Positions 16,539 to 24,873 of a DNA stretch of 64,000 bases are shown piece after piece. The stretch spans positions 186,001-250,000 of the forward strand of contig NZ_JBNAGJ010000002.1 of the NCBI RefSeq assembly GCF_049803795.1. The letters run 5' to 3'. This DNA comes from Thalassobius sp002708925 (GTDB lineage Bacteria > Pseudomonadota > Alphaproteobacteria > Rhodobacterales > Rhodobacteraceae). The stretch's first letter is position 1; each line of letters starts with the position of its first letter. The position numbers were made by a program, and so were the translations under genes. The notes under the pieces are model-generated. The model made no database searches. It saw nothing but the letters and a program-made list of their open reading frames with translations, and was not told the DNA's origin.

Positions 16539-19340
16539 ATGCAATTTGGAAAAGGGTGCCATCTTCATTTGATTGACGGCTCGGCGTTTATTTTTCGGGC
16601 CTATCATGCGCTGCCGCCTTTGACGCGGAAATCGGACGGGCTGCCGATTGGGGCCGTTGCCGGGTTCTGCAACATGATCCACAAATATGTGGAGGCCAAC
16701 ACCGGCCCGGATGCGCCCACCCATGTGGCGGTGATTTTCGATTATTCGGGCAAGAGTTTCCGTAACGATCTGTATGATCAGTACAAGGCCAACCGGCCGC
16801 CCGCGCCCGAAGATCTGGTGCCTCAGTTCCCATTGACGCGGCGGGCGACCGAGGCGTTCAATATCGCCTGCAAGGAGATCGAAGGCTTCGAGGCCGATGA
16901 CATCATCGCCACCCTGTCCTGTCAGGCGCGCGATGCGGGCGGGCGGGTGACGATCATCAGCTCGGACAAGGATCTGATGCAGCTGGTGGGCGGCGGCGTG
17001 GAAATGCTGGATGCGATGAAGAACAAGCGCATCGATTCTGACGGCGTGGTAGAGAAATTCGGCGTGGGTCCCGAGCGCGTGGTGGATGTGCAGGCCTTGG
17101 CCGGGGACAGCGTGGATAACGTGCCGGGGGCGCCGGGGATCGGGATCAAGACAGCCGCGCTGCTGATCAACGAATTTGGCGATCTGGAAACTCTGCTGGA
17201 CCGCGCCGAAGAGATCAAGCAACCCAAGCGCCGGCAGACTCTGATGGAAAAGCGCGCGCAGATCGAGCTGTCCAAGCAACTGGTGCAGCTGGATTGCGCG
17301 ATGGAGCTGGGTTTCACCCTGGACGATCTTGAGGTTCGCGAGCCCGAGCCGGGCGTGCTGCTGCCGTTCCTGGCCGAAATGGAGTTCCGGACGCTGCTGA
17401 AACGCGTGGCCGATCAACTGGGGGCCGAGGCTCCGGCGGTTGTGGATACGGACCCTGCCGGGGCCGAGCCGGGCACGGCCGATACGCCCGCGGCCCTCCC
17501 GTTCAAGCCCGAGGAATACGAATGCCTGCGCGATGCGGCCGCCCTGCAAAAATGGATTGATCGCGCCTATGAACGCGGCCATATCGCCGTGGACACGGAA
17601 ACCACGGGGCTGGACGAAATGCGCGTCGATCTGGTGGGGATTTCCCTGTGCGTTGACCCCGGTACGGCCTGCTATATTCCGCTGACGCACAAGGATGGCT
17701 CGGACGATCTGTTTGGCTCGGACAACCTGGCCGAGGGGCAGATGCCCGTGCAGCAGGCGCTGGACATGCTGGCACCGCTTCTGGCCGATCCCTCGGTGAT
17801 GAAAATCGGTCAGAACATGAAATACGACGCCAAGATTTTCGCCCGCTACGGCGTCACTGTCGCCCCCTATGACGACACGATGCTGATGTCCTATGCGATG
17901 AATGCCGGGCTGCATGGCCACGGGATGGATGCGCTGGCCGAACGCTATCTGAGCCACACCCCGATCTCGATCAAGTCCCTGCTGGGGACGGGAAAATCCG
18001 CCATTACCTTTGACCGCGTTCCCATAGAGGACGCCGTGAAATACGCGGCCGAGGATGCCGACATCACCCTGCGCCTGTGGCAATTGTTCAAACCCCAGCT
18101 GCATCAGACCCGCGTCACCACCGTCTATGAAACGCTGGAACGGCCCCTGTCGCCCGTACTGGCCCGTATGGAGATGCACGGCATCAAGGTTGACCGCGAT
18201 ACCCTGTCGCGCATGTCCAACGCCTTTGCCCAGAAAATGGCGGGGTACGAGGCCGAGCTGTATGAGCTGGCCGGGCACGAATTCAACGTCCAGTCCCCCG
18301 CGCAAGTGGGCAAAATCCTGTTCGAGGAAATGGGCCTGGAGGGCGGCAAGAAAACCAAGACCGGCCAGTGGTCCACCCCCGCCACCACGTTGGAAGACCT
18401 GGCAACCGAGCATGATTTCGCCGCCCGCGTGCTGGATTACCGCCAGTTGCAGAAACTGAAATCCACCTACACGGACGCGCTGCAAGACCACATCAACCCC
18501 GACACCGGCCGCGTTCATACGTCTTATGTGCAGACCGGCGCGAACACCGGGCGCCTGGCCTCGACCGATCCAAACCTGCAAAACATCCCTGTCCGCTCCG
18601 AGGAAGGCCGCCGCATCCGCGAGGCCTTTGTCGCGGAAGAAGGCAAGCTTCTGCTGTCGCTCGACTACTCGCAAATCGAGCTGCGCATCCTGGCCGAGAT
18701 GGCCGGCATCGACGCGCTGAAACAGGCCTTCAAGGACGGGCTGGACATTCACGCCATGACCGCCTCTGAGATGTTCGACGTCCCGCTGGATCAGATGACT
18801 CCGGACATCCGACGCCGCGCCAAGGCGATCAACTTCGGCGTGATCTACGGCATCTCGGGCTTCGGCCTGGCCCGCAACCTGCGCATTCCGCGGGCCGAAG
18901 CCCAAGGCTTCATCGACCGCTATTTCGAGCGCTTCCCCGGCATCCGCAGCTACATGGACGAAACCACGCAATTCGCCAAAGACCACGGCTATGTCCAAAC
19001 CATGTTCGGCCGCAAAATCCACACGCCCGAAATCAACGCCAAAGGCCCCGGCGCGGGCTTTGCCAAACGCGCCGCGATCAACGCCCCGATCCAAGGCACC
19101 GCCGCCGACGTGATCCGCCGCGCCATGATCCGAATGGAAAGCGCCATCACCGACCTGCCTGCAAAAATGCTGCTGCAAGTACATGACGAACTACTGTTCG
19201 AGGTCGAGGCCGACCACGCTGAGATCATCATCTCACGCGCCCGCGAAGTGATGGAAAGCGCCGCAGACCCTGCTCTTAAGCTCTCCGTGCCCCTGACTGT
19301 TGACGCTGGCCAAGGTCTGAACTGGGCCGAGGCCCACTGA
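16539..19340 (+). CDS. polA: DNA polymerase I
   Basis: A 933-residue DNA polymerase I with all three domains. The 5'-3' exonuclease (residues 1 to about 290) has LIDGSAFIFRAYHA and DSVDNVPGAPGIGIKTA. The 3'-5' exonuclease (about 340-530) retains the metal-binding DTETTG motif near residue 352, so proofreading looks intact. The polymerase domain has DYSQIELRILAE near 708, RRRAKAINFGVIYGISGFGLA, and the C-terminal HDELLFEV near 881. ATG 16539 has a strong AGGAAGGGAG upstream; an earlier TTG in frame was not used. It works in lagging-strand maturation and excision repair. Confidence 0.97.
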   Translation: MQFGKGCHLHLIDGSAFIFRAYHALPPLTRKSDGLPIGAVAGFCNMIHKYVEANTGPDAPTHVAVIFDYSGKSFRNDLYDQYKANRPPAPEDLVPQFPLTRRATEAFNIACKEIEGFEADDIIATLSCQARDAGGRVTIISSDKDLMQLVGGGVEMLDAMKNKRIDSDGVVEKFGVGPERVVDVQALAGDSVDNVPGAPGIGIKTAALLINEFGDLETLLDRAEEIKQPKRRQTLMEKRAQIELSKQLVQLDCAMELGFTLDDLEVREPEPGVLLPFLAEMEFRTLLKRVADQLGAEAPAVVDTDPAGAEPGTADTPAALPFKPEEYECLRDAAALQKWIDRAYERGHIAVDTETTGLDEMRVDLVGISLCVDPGTACYIPLTHKDGSDDLFGSDNLAEGQMPVQQALDMLAPLLADPSVMKIGQNMKYDAKIFARYGVTVAPYDDTMLMSYAMNAGLHGHGMDALAERYLSHTPISIKSLLGTGKSAITFDRVPIEDAVKYAAEDADITLRLWQLFKPQLHQTRVTTVYETLERPLSPVLARMEMHGIKVDRDTLSRMSNAFAQKMAGYEAELYELAGHEFNVQSPAQVGKILFEEMGLEGGKKTKTGQWSTPATTLEDLATEHDFAARVLDYRQLQKLKSTYTDALQDHINPDTGRVHTSYVQTGANTGRLASTDPNLQNIPVRSEEGRRIREAFVAEEGKLLLSLDYSQIELRILAEMAGIDALKQAFKDGLDIHAMTASEMFDVPLDQMTPDIRRRAKAINFGVIYGISGFGLARNLRIPRAEAQGFIDRYFERFPGIRSYMDETTQFAKDHGYVQTMFGRKIHTPEINAKGPGAGFAKRAAINAPIQGTAADVIRRAMIRMESAITDLPAKMLLQVHDELLFEVEADHAEIIISRAREVMESAADPALKLSVPLTVDAGQGLNWAEAH

Positions 19341-19370
19341 TTCTCCGCCCAGCCGCTCGGGCATCTCAGT

Positions 19371-19393
19371 GAGTATTTGGATCAGCAAGAAAC
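19371..19393 (+). repeat. GAGTATTT element, copy 2
   Basis: GAGTATTTGGATCAGCAAGAAAC, 30 bases after the polA stop on the same strand. It is the most diverged copy: a CAG replaces TTT before GAG, and the right half is CAGCAAGAAA. Confidence 0.55.
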
Positions 19394-19440
19394 GGGCTGC
19401 ATAGCCCCGTTCCCCCGCCGTTTCCGGGTTGAGAACGGGG
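19391..19440. repeat. Competing inverted repeats between polA and the glycosyltransferase gene
   Basis: AACGGGCT (19391-19398) can pair with AGCCCCGTT (19403-19411) around the loop GCAT, with one bulge. The same CCCCGTTC (19405-19412) can instead pair perfectly with GAACGGGG (19433-19440). The two folds exclude each other. No strong T-tract follows either, so a role as polA terminator is possible but weak. Confidence 0.4.
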
Positions 19441-19522
19441 CCGCTTCTTCCTGAACGGTCATCGGCTCTCCAGCCTGTACCGTACGGCACTTGTCGCAGA
19501 TAAAAGTTAACAGCGCCTTTCC

Positions 19523-19551
19523 GCTTCTTTTTGATAAAAATACTCAAATTC
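19523..19551 (-). repeat. TTTGAGTATTT...AAAAAGAAG element, copy 3
   Basis: On the minus strand the core is TTTGAGTATTTTT, ATCA, AAAAGAAG. It begins 38 bases after the stop codon of the glycosyltransferase gene on the same strand and faces copy 2 across about 130 bases. Confidence 0.65.
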
Positions 19552-19589
19552 CAACAGAGCGGAATACACGGGCTGGATGAGGGGAGAGG

Positions 19590-21167
19590 CTAGTCGGAAA
19601 ACAAGTAGTCCACGTTCAGAATTTCAGTGGCTTGCTCTTCCGGAAAGGACAGGAATTGCGCCAAGGCGGCTGCGTTTTCTGCTAGGCTTGCCGTCTCGCG
19701 CAGGCGGGTGTGGTGCTCGAATTCGGCGTCTCGGATCGCGTCGCTTTCATAGACGATATCCTGCCGGATCGTGGGCAGGAGCCGCTCCCAGGTTTCGTCT
19801 GAGGTATGCTCACCCGCCAAGCCGATCCGCATGGCGTGGCCGACCAGAAAATCATCGGTGAATTCGCATTGGATTTCCAGCATGCGCGTGACAGAGCGGT
19901 CGCCGGCGAAATCGCGTAGCAGATCCAGGTTTGCCGGATCCACGCAGATGATCAGCCGGTTCGTGGCGAAATAATCAAACAGCATCCGCATCAGCGCCCG
20001 TTGGTGCCGCATCCGTTTGGGCAAAGTGGCCTGAATCCCCCCCAGATCGGGCAGAAGCGTGTCCTCTTCGTTGAACAGATATTCAATCGACGGAATGTCC
20101 GCAGAATGTTTGATCAGCCCCAGCAGGCGCTTGGCGACGTGCCATTTCTTGCAGATGAGGATTAGCAGTTCGCGCTCGCGGCCCAGTGTGCTTTCGGTTT
20201 CCCAAAAGCGCATCCCAAAGCGGCGCCCGATCCGGCCGCGCCCGACCAGAAAGGCGAACAGGCTCTGGCCTTCGTTCGAGATTTTGAACTCGGCCCCTTT
20301 AGCGGCATAGAGATCGCCCAGACGTTCTTTGAGCTCATGCGCCTCGGGGCTGATTTTGCGCGCAAACAAGAAGTCCTGGCTAAGCAGCAAGTCATAGTGA
20401 TCGTTATAGAAATTCACCGGCATACCGTAGTCGGTGAACATCAGGAATGTCAGCGTTCGTGTGCGGATTTCGGTTTCCGGAACCAGGTGACGGACCAGTG
20501 TCTGAAAGAAGGTTTCGTCCGGAATCCATGTGGTGCGGAAGAATTTCATCACATCGGGGCGATTGCGGGTGAAATCCAGAATCCACTCGATCGTGCGGCG
20601 GCGCAGGCACCACCACTGGCTGCCGATCTGAACCTGAATATCCTCGGGGATGGGGCGTTTCAGGCCCAGTTTGCGCTGCGCATTCAGCATCCCGTAGAAC
20701 AGCCGCTTATGTTTGCGTTCGTTCAGATAGTGGCGATAGATCAGGCGGTCCTCTTTCATGCCGGTCTTGATCCAGTCGCTTTCGAAAAAATCGAAGCTTT
20801 CGATATAGTCGCAATCGTCCGCATCCAGAAAATCATGGGCGAATTCGGCGGATTTGATCGCCATGCAATCGCCCGAGACCATCATGAAATGCGTGGCCCG
20901 CGGAAAGGCCTGCACGGCACTTTCGACAGCATTCAGCGTGGCCTGCACCAGGCTCCATTCGCCCCAGCCGCATTTGATGCGTTTATGGGCGAAGGTCACG
21001 TTTGGGTTGTCCTTCAGCGCGGTCTGGATCTTTTCGTAATCGGCATCCGAGGCCCGCCCGTCGAAGTGAATCGACATATAATCCCCAACCGCCGTCAGAC
21101 GTTCGGCCTGCTGGATGATGGCGTCCGGGTCCTTGTGACACAGAAGGATGAAGGCAATTGTTGCCAT
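19590..21167 (-). CDS. Core-2/I-branching-type glycosyltransferase (beta-1,6-GlcNAc transferase-like, DUF5928 type)
   Basis: A 525-residue protein. The N-terminal 270 residues match the GT14 / core-2/I-branching fold: IAFILLCHKDPDAIIQQAERL, MSIHFDGRASDADY, CGWGEWSLVQATLNAV, HFMMVSGDCMAIKS (the acceptor-site region), and GSQWWCLRRRTIEWIL. The C-terminal 250 residues are the extra domain (DUF5928) found in roseobacter relatives; it has no recognised catalytic motif. It probably adds a sugar branch to a surface polysaccharide. It is divergent from a sulfotransferase gene across 211 bases, which suggests glycan branching and sulfation in one process. The acceptor is unknown. Confidence 0.8.
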   Translation of the reverse strand: MATIAFILLCHKDPDAIIQQAERLTAVGDYMSIHFDGRASDADYEKIQTALKDNPNVTFAHKRIKCGWGEWSLVQATLNAVESAVQAFPRATHFMMVSGDCMAIKSAEFAHDFLDADDCDYIESFDFFESDWIKTGMKEDRLIYRHYLNERKHKRLFYGMLNAQRKLGLKRPIPEDIQVQIGSQWWCLRRRTIEWILDFTRNRPDVMKFFRTTWIPDETFFQTLVRHLVPETEIRTRTLTFLMFTDYGMPVNFYNDHYDLLLSQDFLFARKISPEAHELKERLGDLYAAKGAEFKISNEGQSLFAFLVGRGRIGRRFGMRFWETESTLGRERELLILICKKWHVAKRLLGLIKHSADIPSIEYLFNEEDTLLPDLGGIQATLPKRMRHQRALMRMLFDYFATNRLIICVDPANLDLLRDFAGDRSVTRMLEIQCEFTDDFLVGHAMRIGLAGEHTSDETWERLLPTIRQDIVYESDAIRDAEFEHHTRLRETASLAENAAALAQFLSFPEEQATEILNVDYLFSD

Positions 21168-21284
21168 GAAAGAGGCGCTGCTCCGCTACTTGTTTTTCTG
21201 CATATTAGGCGGCAATTGAACCTGTGGGAACCATGGCTGCCGTATTTTCCACAGGTGTTTCCAAGGCTTCTACCTTACGTTAGA

Positions 21285-21313
21285 TTGACCGCGGGTTACC
21301 TTCGCTACTATCT
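21285..21313 (+). promoter_or_regulatory. Putative promoter of the sulfotransferase gene
   Basis: TTGACC (21285-21290) and CTATCT (21308-21313) are 17 bases apart in an unusually AT-rich 211-base divergent spacer, 66 bases upstream of the start at 21379. Only the -35 box is close to consensus. Confidence 0.35.
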
Positions 21314-21378
21314 TTGGATAATAAACGTAAAATTAAGGCATCCTGTGTGGTAATCGCCTGAAATTGGAGGCAGATTCA

Positions 21379-22197
21379 ATGGGTTTTCCAGGCACCTGGA
21401 TGACAGAAAGCGAAAGTGTCATCTATCGGGTGGTTCCAAAATGCGCGTGCTCGACCATCGGGCAGATCATGTTCTATTCGGACCACGGTACGTTCTTTGA
21501 CGGCGACATTCATGACGCCCAGTCAGGTATGCATAAATGGGCGTTCGAACACAGCCAGCCGGTGATCGAACGGACGGTGCGCGATCATTCGTCCTATGCG
21601 TTCACCTGTGTGCGCAATCCCTATACGCGGGTGCTCAGCTCGTTTTTCGATAAGATCTGCGGCATTCAGCGCAATGGCAAACGCTATCGCGGGAATCTGG
21701 TGCCGCTGCTGATTCAGAAATACGGAATCGAGGTGGGCGGCCCCGAAGGCAAAGAAGAGTTCGACCAGATTCGCAGCTTCCGCCGGTTTTTGCTGTTCGT
21801 CCGCGATACCATCCGCTTCCGTAAACCGATGGATCCCGACATCCACTGGTCAGCCGTTTCGGGACATGTATCGACCTATGTGATGAACGGCGGCACCTAT
21901 GATCACATCTTCTGGACCGAGAAGTTCAACGACGGGATGCAAACCGTTCTGGACAACATCGAAACACCGCACAAAGTGTCTCTGACAGACATTCCGCGCT
22001 TCAATGAATCCGAAGGGCACGGGCCCAAACGCGCCCATCCGGTCGAGGATTATTTTGACGATCTGTCCATGCATCTGATGTACGAGATCTATAAATCCGA
22101 CTTCGATCTGTTCCGCTATGACTTTGAAAACCCAGGGAATAAAATGCCTATCGGTGAGATCGACCTGCACGAGGTCCACGCCAAACTGGGGGGCTGA
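21379..22197 (+). CDS. Sulfotransferase family 2 protein
   Basis: A 272-residue carbohydrate-type sulfotransferase that would transfer sulfate from PAPS to a glycan hydroxyl. The 5'-phosphosulfate loop is seen as VVPKCACSTIGQIMFY (KCACST in place of the common KCGSTS/KVGSTS), and the 3'-phosphate motif as AFTCVRNPYTRVLSSFFDK, where RNPYTRVLS is diagnostic. ATG 21379 lies nine bases after GGAGG; the TTG start upstream was rejected for that reason. The stop codon abuts that of the convergent kinase gene. Pairing with a GT14-type glycosyltransferase points to a sulfated or branched surface polymer, an inference from neighbourhood only. Confidence 0.87.
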   Translation: MGFPGTWMTESESVIYRVVPKCACSTIGQIMFYSDHGTFFDGDIHDAQSGMHKWAFEHSQPVIERTVRDHSSYAFTCVRNPYTRVLSSFFDKICGIQRNGKRYRGNLVPLLIQKYGIEVGGPEGKEEFDQIRSFRRFLLFVRDTIRFRKPMDPDIHWSAVSGHVSTYVMNGGTYDHIFWTEKFNDGMQTVLDNIETPHKVSLTDIPRFNESEGHGPKRAHPVEDYFDDLSMHLMYEIYKSDFDLFRYDFENPGNKMPIGEIDLHEVHAKLGG

Positions 22198-23193
22198 TCA
22201 CAGCACCCCGGCCTGACGGAACAGCGCCTGCAAATCGGTCTCGGGGCGGGCGCCCATATGGCTGATAACCTCGGCGGCGGCGATGCAGCCCATGCGGCCC
22301 GCCACCTCCAGCGAGGCACCCGTTGCATAGCCATACAGGAACCCGGCGGCGAATTGATCGCCTGCTCCGGTGGCATCTACGGGGGTGATTTCTGTCACCG
22401 GGACCACGGCCTCTTCTTCGCCGCGCACCAGCACCACATCATGGCCCGACCGGGTACAAACCACGGTGCCCGCATCCTGCGCGGCCTGTTCCAAAGCGCT
22501 GCTCAGATCCGTTTGGTACAGCGATTCCCATTCGTGCTGATTGCCGATCACATAGTCCAAGTCCTTGACCAGACGTCGGAAATCATCGCGGTGACGTTCC
22601 ACGCAGAACGGATCGGACAGGGCGATCCCGGCCTTGCCCCCAGCATCGCGACACAGTTTGGCCGCGCGTTCGAAGGCCTGTTTGCCCTTGGGTTTGTCGT
22701 AAAGATAGCCTTCAAGGAACAGCACCTCGGCCTGGCCGGCCACGGTATCGGACACGTCATCGGGCCCCAGCTCGGACGAGATGCCCAGATAGGTATTCAT
22801 CGAGCGTTCACCATCCGGCGACACAAAAATCATCGAGCGCGAGGTTGGCAGCTCGCCTCCCGTTACCGGGGCATTGACAAAATCCGTGCCGCCATTGGCC
22901 ATCGAATCCGCATAGAACCGGCCCAGAGCGTCATCCTGCACACGGCCGATAAAGCCGGTTTTAAGCCCCAGATTTCCCAGCCCTGCCAGCGTGTTGGCTA
23001 CGGACCCGCCCGGCGCCTGCACCCGCTTCGTCATCGCGCCATACAGCATCTCTCCGCGTTCGCGTTCTACCAGTTGCATGATGCCTTTCTGAATGCCCAT
23101 CAGATCCAGAAAACTGTCATCGGCCTGGCTAAGCACGTCCACAACAGCGTTTCCGATGCCGACGACCTGGTATTTTTTCGCGGGAGAAGTCAT
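22198..23193 (-). CDS. PfkB family kinase (adenosine kinase-like)
   Basis: A 331-residue ribokinase-fold sugar kinase. The N-terminus VVGIGNAVVDVLSQADDSFLD, the substrate loop PGGSVANTLAGLGNLG, and the C-terminal PfkB signature DATGAGDQFAAGFLYG (anion hole and catalytic Asp) are clear. The overall pattern (MNTYLGISSELGPDDV, FLEGYLYDKPKGKQAF) is that of bacterial adenosine kinase-type enzymes, which phosphorylate adenosine or a related nucleoside with ATP. Its start overlaps the nth stop as ATGA, so it is translated with nth. Substrate assignment is from family pattern. Confidence 0.88.
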   Translation of the reverse strand: MTSPAKKYQVVGIGNAVVDVLSQADDSFLDLMGIQKGIMQLVERERGEMLYGAMTKRVQAPGGSVANTLAGLGNLGLKTGFIGRVQDDALGRFYADSMANGGTDFVNAPVTGGELPTSRSMIFVSPDGERSMNTYLGISSELGPDDVSDTVAGQAEVLFLEGYLYDKPKGKQAFERAAKLCRDAGGKAGIALSDPFCVERHRDDFRRLVKDLDYVIGNQHEWESLYQTDLSSALEQAAQDAGTVVCTRSGHDVVLVRGEEEAVVPVTEITPVDATGAGDQFAAGFLYGYATGASLEVAGRMGCIAAAEVISHMGARPETDLQALFRQAGVL

Positions 23194-23834
23194 GGGGTTT
23201 TGTCCTCATACATGCACAGATCGCGGATCAGGCAGGCGTTGCATTTGGGTTTGCGGGCGACGCAGGTATAGCGCCCGTGCAGGATCATCCAGTGATGGGC
23301 GTGCTGCTGAAAATCGACGGGGATGTTATCCTCGATCGCGCGTTCCACGGCCACCACATCCTTGCCTGGGCACACGCCCGAGCGATTGCCGAACCGGAAA
23401 ATATGCGTGTCCACGGCCTGCGCGGGGTAGTGCCACCACATGTTCAGCACCACATTGGCCGTCTTGCGCCCCACGCCGGGCAGCGATTCCAGAGCCGCGC
23501 GGGAATTGGGAACCTCGCCGCCATACTCATCCACCAGGATGCGGGCCATTTTCATCACGTTCTTGGCTTTGTTGCGATACAGGCCGATGGTCTTGATATG
23601 TTCGACCAGCTGCTCTTCGCCCAGATCCAGCATTTTCTGCGGCGTGTCGGCGATTTTGAACAGCTTGGACGTGGCCTTGTTCACGCCCTTATCCGTGGCC
23701 TGCGCCGACAGGGCCACCGCCACCACCAGCGTATAGGCGTTCACATGGTCCAGCTCGCCCTTGGGTTCGGGTTCGCTGGCCTGAAAGCGGGCGAAGATCT
23801 CGCGGATCGTATGATAATCAAGCTGTTTTGCCAT
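23190..23834 (-). CDS. nth: Endonuclease III
   Basis: A 214-residue bifunctional DNA glycosylase/AP lyase that removes oxidised pyrimidines. The helix-hairpin-helix motif LPGVGRKTANVVL carries the catalytic Lys, and the Asp is in AVDTHIFRFGNR. The C-terminal iron-sulfur cluster ligands are present as C-x6-C-x2-C-x5-C (CVARKPKCNACLIRDLC). ATG 23834 starts the homologous MAKQLDYHTI; a longer frame upstream overlaps the divergent repair gene. Next to a methylguanine methyltransferase gene on the other strand, so two DNA repair genes share this spacer. Confidence 0.96.
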   Translation of the reverse strand: MAKQLDYHTIREIFARFQASEPEPKGELDHVNAYTLVVAVALSAQATDKGVNKATSKLFKIADTPQKMLDLGEEQLVEHIKTIGLYRNKAKNVMKMARILVDEYGGEVPNSRAALESLPGVGRKTANVVLNMWWHYPAQAVDTHIFRFGNRSGVCPGKDVVAVERAIEDNIPVDFQQHAHHWMILHGRYTCVARKPKCNACLIRDLCMYEDKTP

Positions 23835-23943
23835 GCGCCCACCTATGCCCCGGAGCGCCGCGCCGCTCAAGCCTTTCCCGCAAGTTTCGGGTCGATATGG
23901 CCTGGACGTGGCGGTATCGTCGCGCCAAAGGAAAGGACGAGAC

Positions 23944-24777
23944 ATGTCGCATATGGAAGCGGGGTATCATTATCAGGTCATGCGCCGCGCGTTGGATCTG
24001 ATCGACGCGCAGCCGGGCCTGTCCCTGGCCGATCTGGCCGCGAAAATGGACATGAGCCCCGCGCATTTTCAACGTCTGTTTTCCCAATGGGTCGGCGTAT
24101 CGCCCAAGCGCTATCAGCAATATCTGACGCTGGACCACGCCAAGGCGCTGTTGCAGCAGAACATGACGACGCTTCAGGTCAGCCATTCTGTGGGCCTGTC
24201 CGGCAACGGCCGCCTGCATGATCTGTTCATAAGATGGGAGGCCATGAGCCCCGGCGATTACGCCCGCGCAGGGGACGGCGTCACCGTCTATTGGGGCTGG
24301 TTCGACAGCCCCTTCGATCTGACTCTGGTGATGGGCACCGATCGCGGGCTGTGCGGGCTGGCCTTTGCCGCCGAAACCGGCACCGAGGCCGCCATGCAGG
24401 ATATGGTCAGCCGCTGGCCCAAGGCGACATTTACCGAAGACCCGATGCACCTGAAACCCTGGGTCGATACGGCCTTTGCGCAAAAAGGCGAAACCGCACT
24501 GCACATGATCGGCGCGCCCTTTCAGATCAAAGTATGGGAGGCGCTGCTGCAAATCCCCTCGGGCCATGTCACCACCTATTCGGAAATCGCCCAAAGCATC
24601 GGCAATCCCAGGGCCGTGCGCGCCGTGGGCACCGCCGTGGGGCGTAATCCGGTCAGCTGGCTGATCCCGTGTCACCGGGCCTTGCGCAAATCGGGGGGCT
24701 TGGGCGGGTATCACTGGGGTCTGCCGGTGAAACGCGCGCTTCTGGCCTATGAATCCGCCCGCGCTGACGCCGGGTAG
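23944..24777 (+). CDS. Ada-like fusion: AraC-type HTH + methylated-DNA-[protein]-cysteine methyltransferase
   Basis: A 277-residue protein. Residues 10-105 form an AraC/XylS-type HTH domain (MDMSPAHFQRLFSQWVGVSPKRYQQYL). Residues 115-275 are an O6-methylguanine-DNA methyltransferase with the acceptor cysteine in IPCHR (C243) and the DNA-binding helix SIGNPRAVRAVG. Compared with E. coli Ada, the N-terminal zinc domain with the phosphotriester-accepting cysteine is missing, so this protein cannot be switched on by phosphotriester methylation in the known way. ATG 23944 follows GGAAAGGACGAG. It is divergent from nth. Confidence 0.92.
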   Translation: MSHMEAGYHYQVMRRALDLIDAQPGLSLADLAAKMDMSPAHFQRLFSQWVGVSPKRYQQYLTLDHAKALLQQNMTTLQVSHSVGLSGNGRLHDLFIRWEAMSPGDYARAGDGVTVYWGWFDSPFDLTLVMGTDRGLCGLAFAAETGTEAAMQDMVSRWPKATFTEDPMHLKPWVDTAFAQKGETALHMIGAPFQIKVWEALLQIPSGHVTTYSEIAQSIGNPRAVRAVGTAVGRNPVSWLIPCHRALRKSGGLGGYHWGLPVKRALLAYESARADAG

Positions 24778-24813
24778 ATGCGCGAAATCCCGCGCAAGTT
24801 CACATAAACATGT

Positions 24814-24842
24814 TTAGACCGTGACGGGCCTCCCCATATAAT
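24814..24842 (+). promoter_or_regulatory. Promoter of the OmpA-family lipoprotein gene
   Basis: A perfect TATAAT (24837-24842) lies 17 bases after TTAGAC (24814-24819). Transcription would begin near 24849. The short leader then holds a TCCGC-CTAT-GCGGA hairpin (24851-24864), whose right arm overlaps the GGAG Shine-Dalgarno of the gene. Confidence 0.6.
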
Positions 24843-24873
24843 AAGGGCTGTCCGCCTATGCGGAGCTAAAGCT

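Noticed and set aside
17114..17150. G-rich stretch inside polA as a third quadruplex
   Set aside because: Only three runs of G of useful length with uneven linkers, in coding sequence explained by GAPGIG codons, and no flanking inverted repeat.
16449..19184. A 911-codon open frame antisense to polA
   Set aside because: High-GC shadow frame. The polA reading has all catalytic motifs and a ribosome binding site, while the antisense translation is His/Gly/Gln-rich without any recognisable domain.
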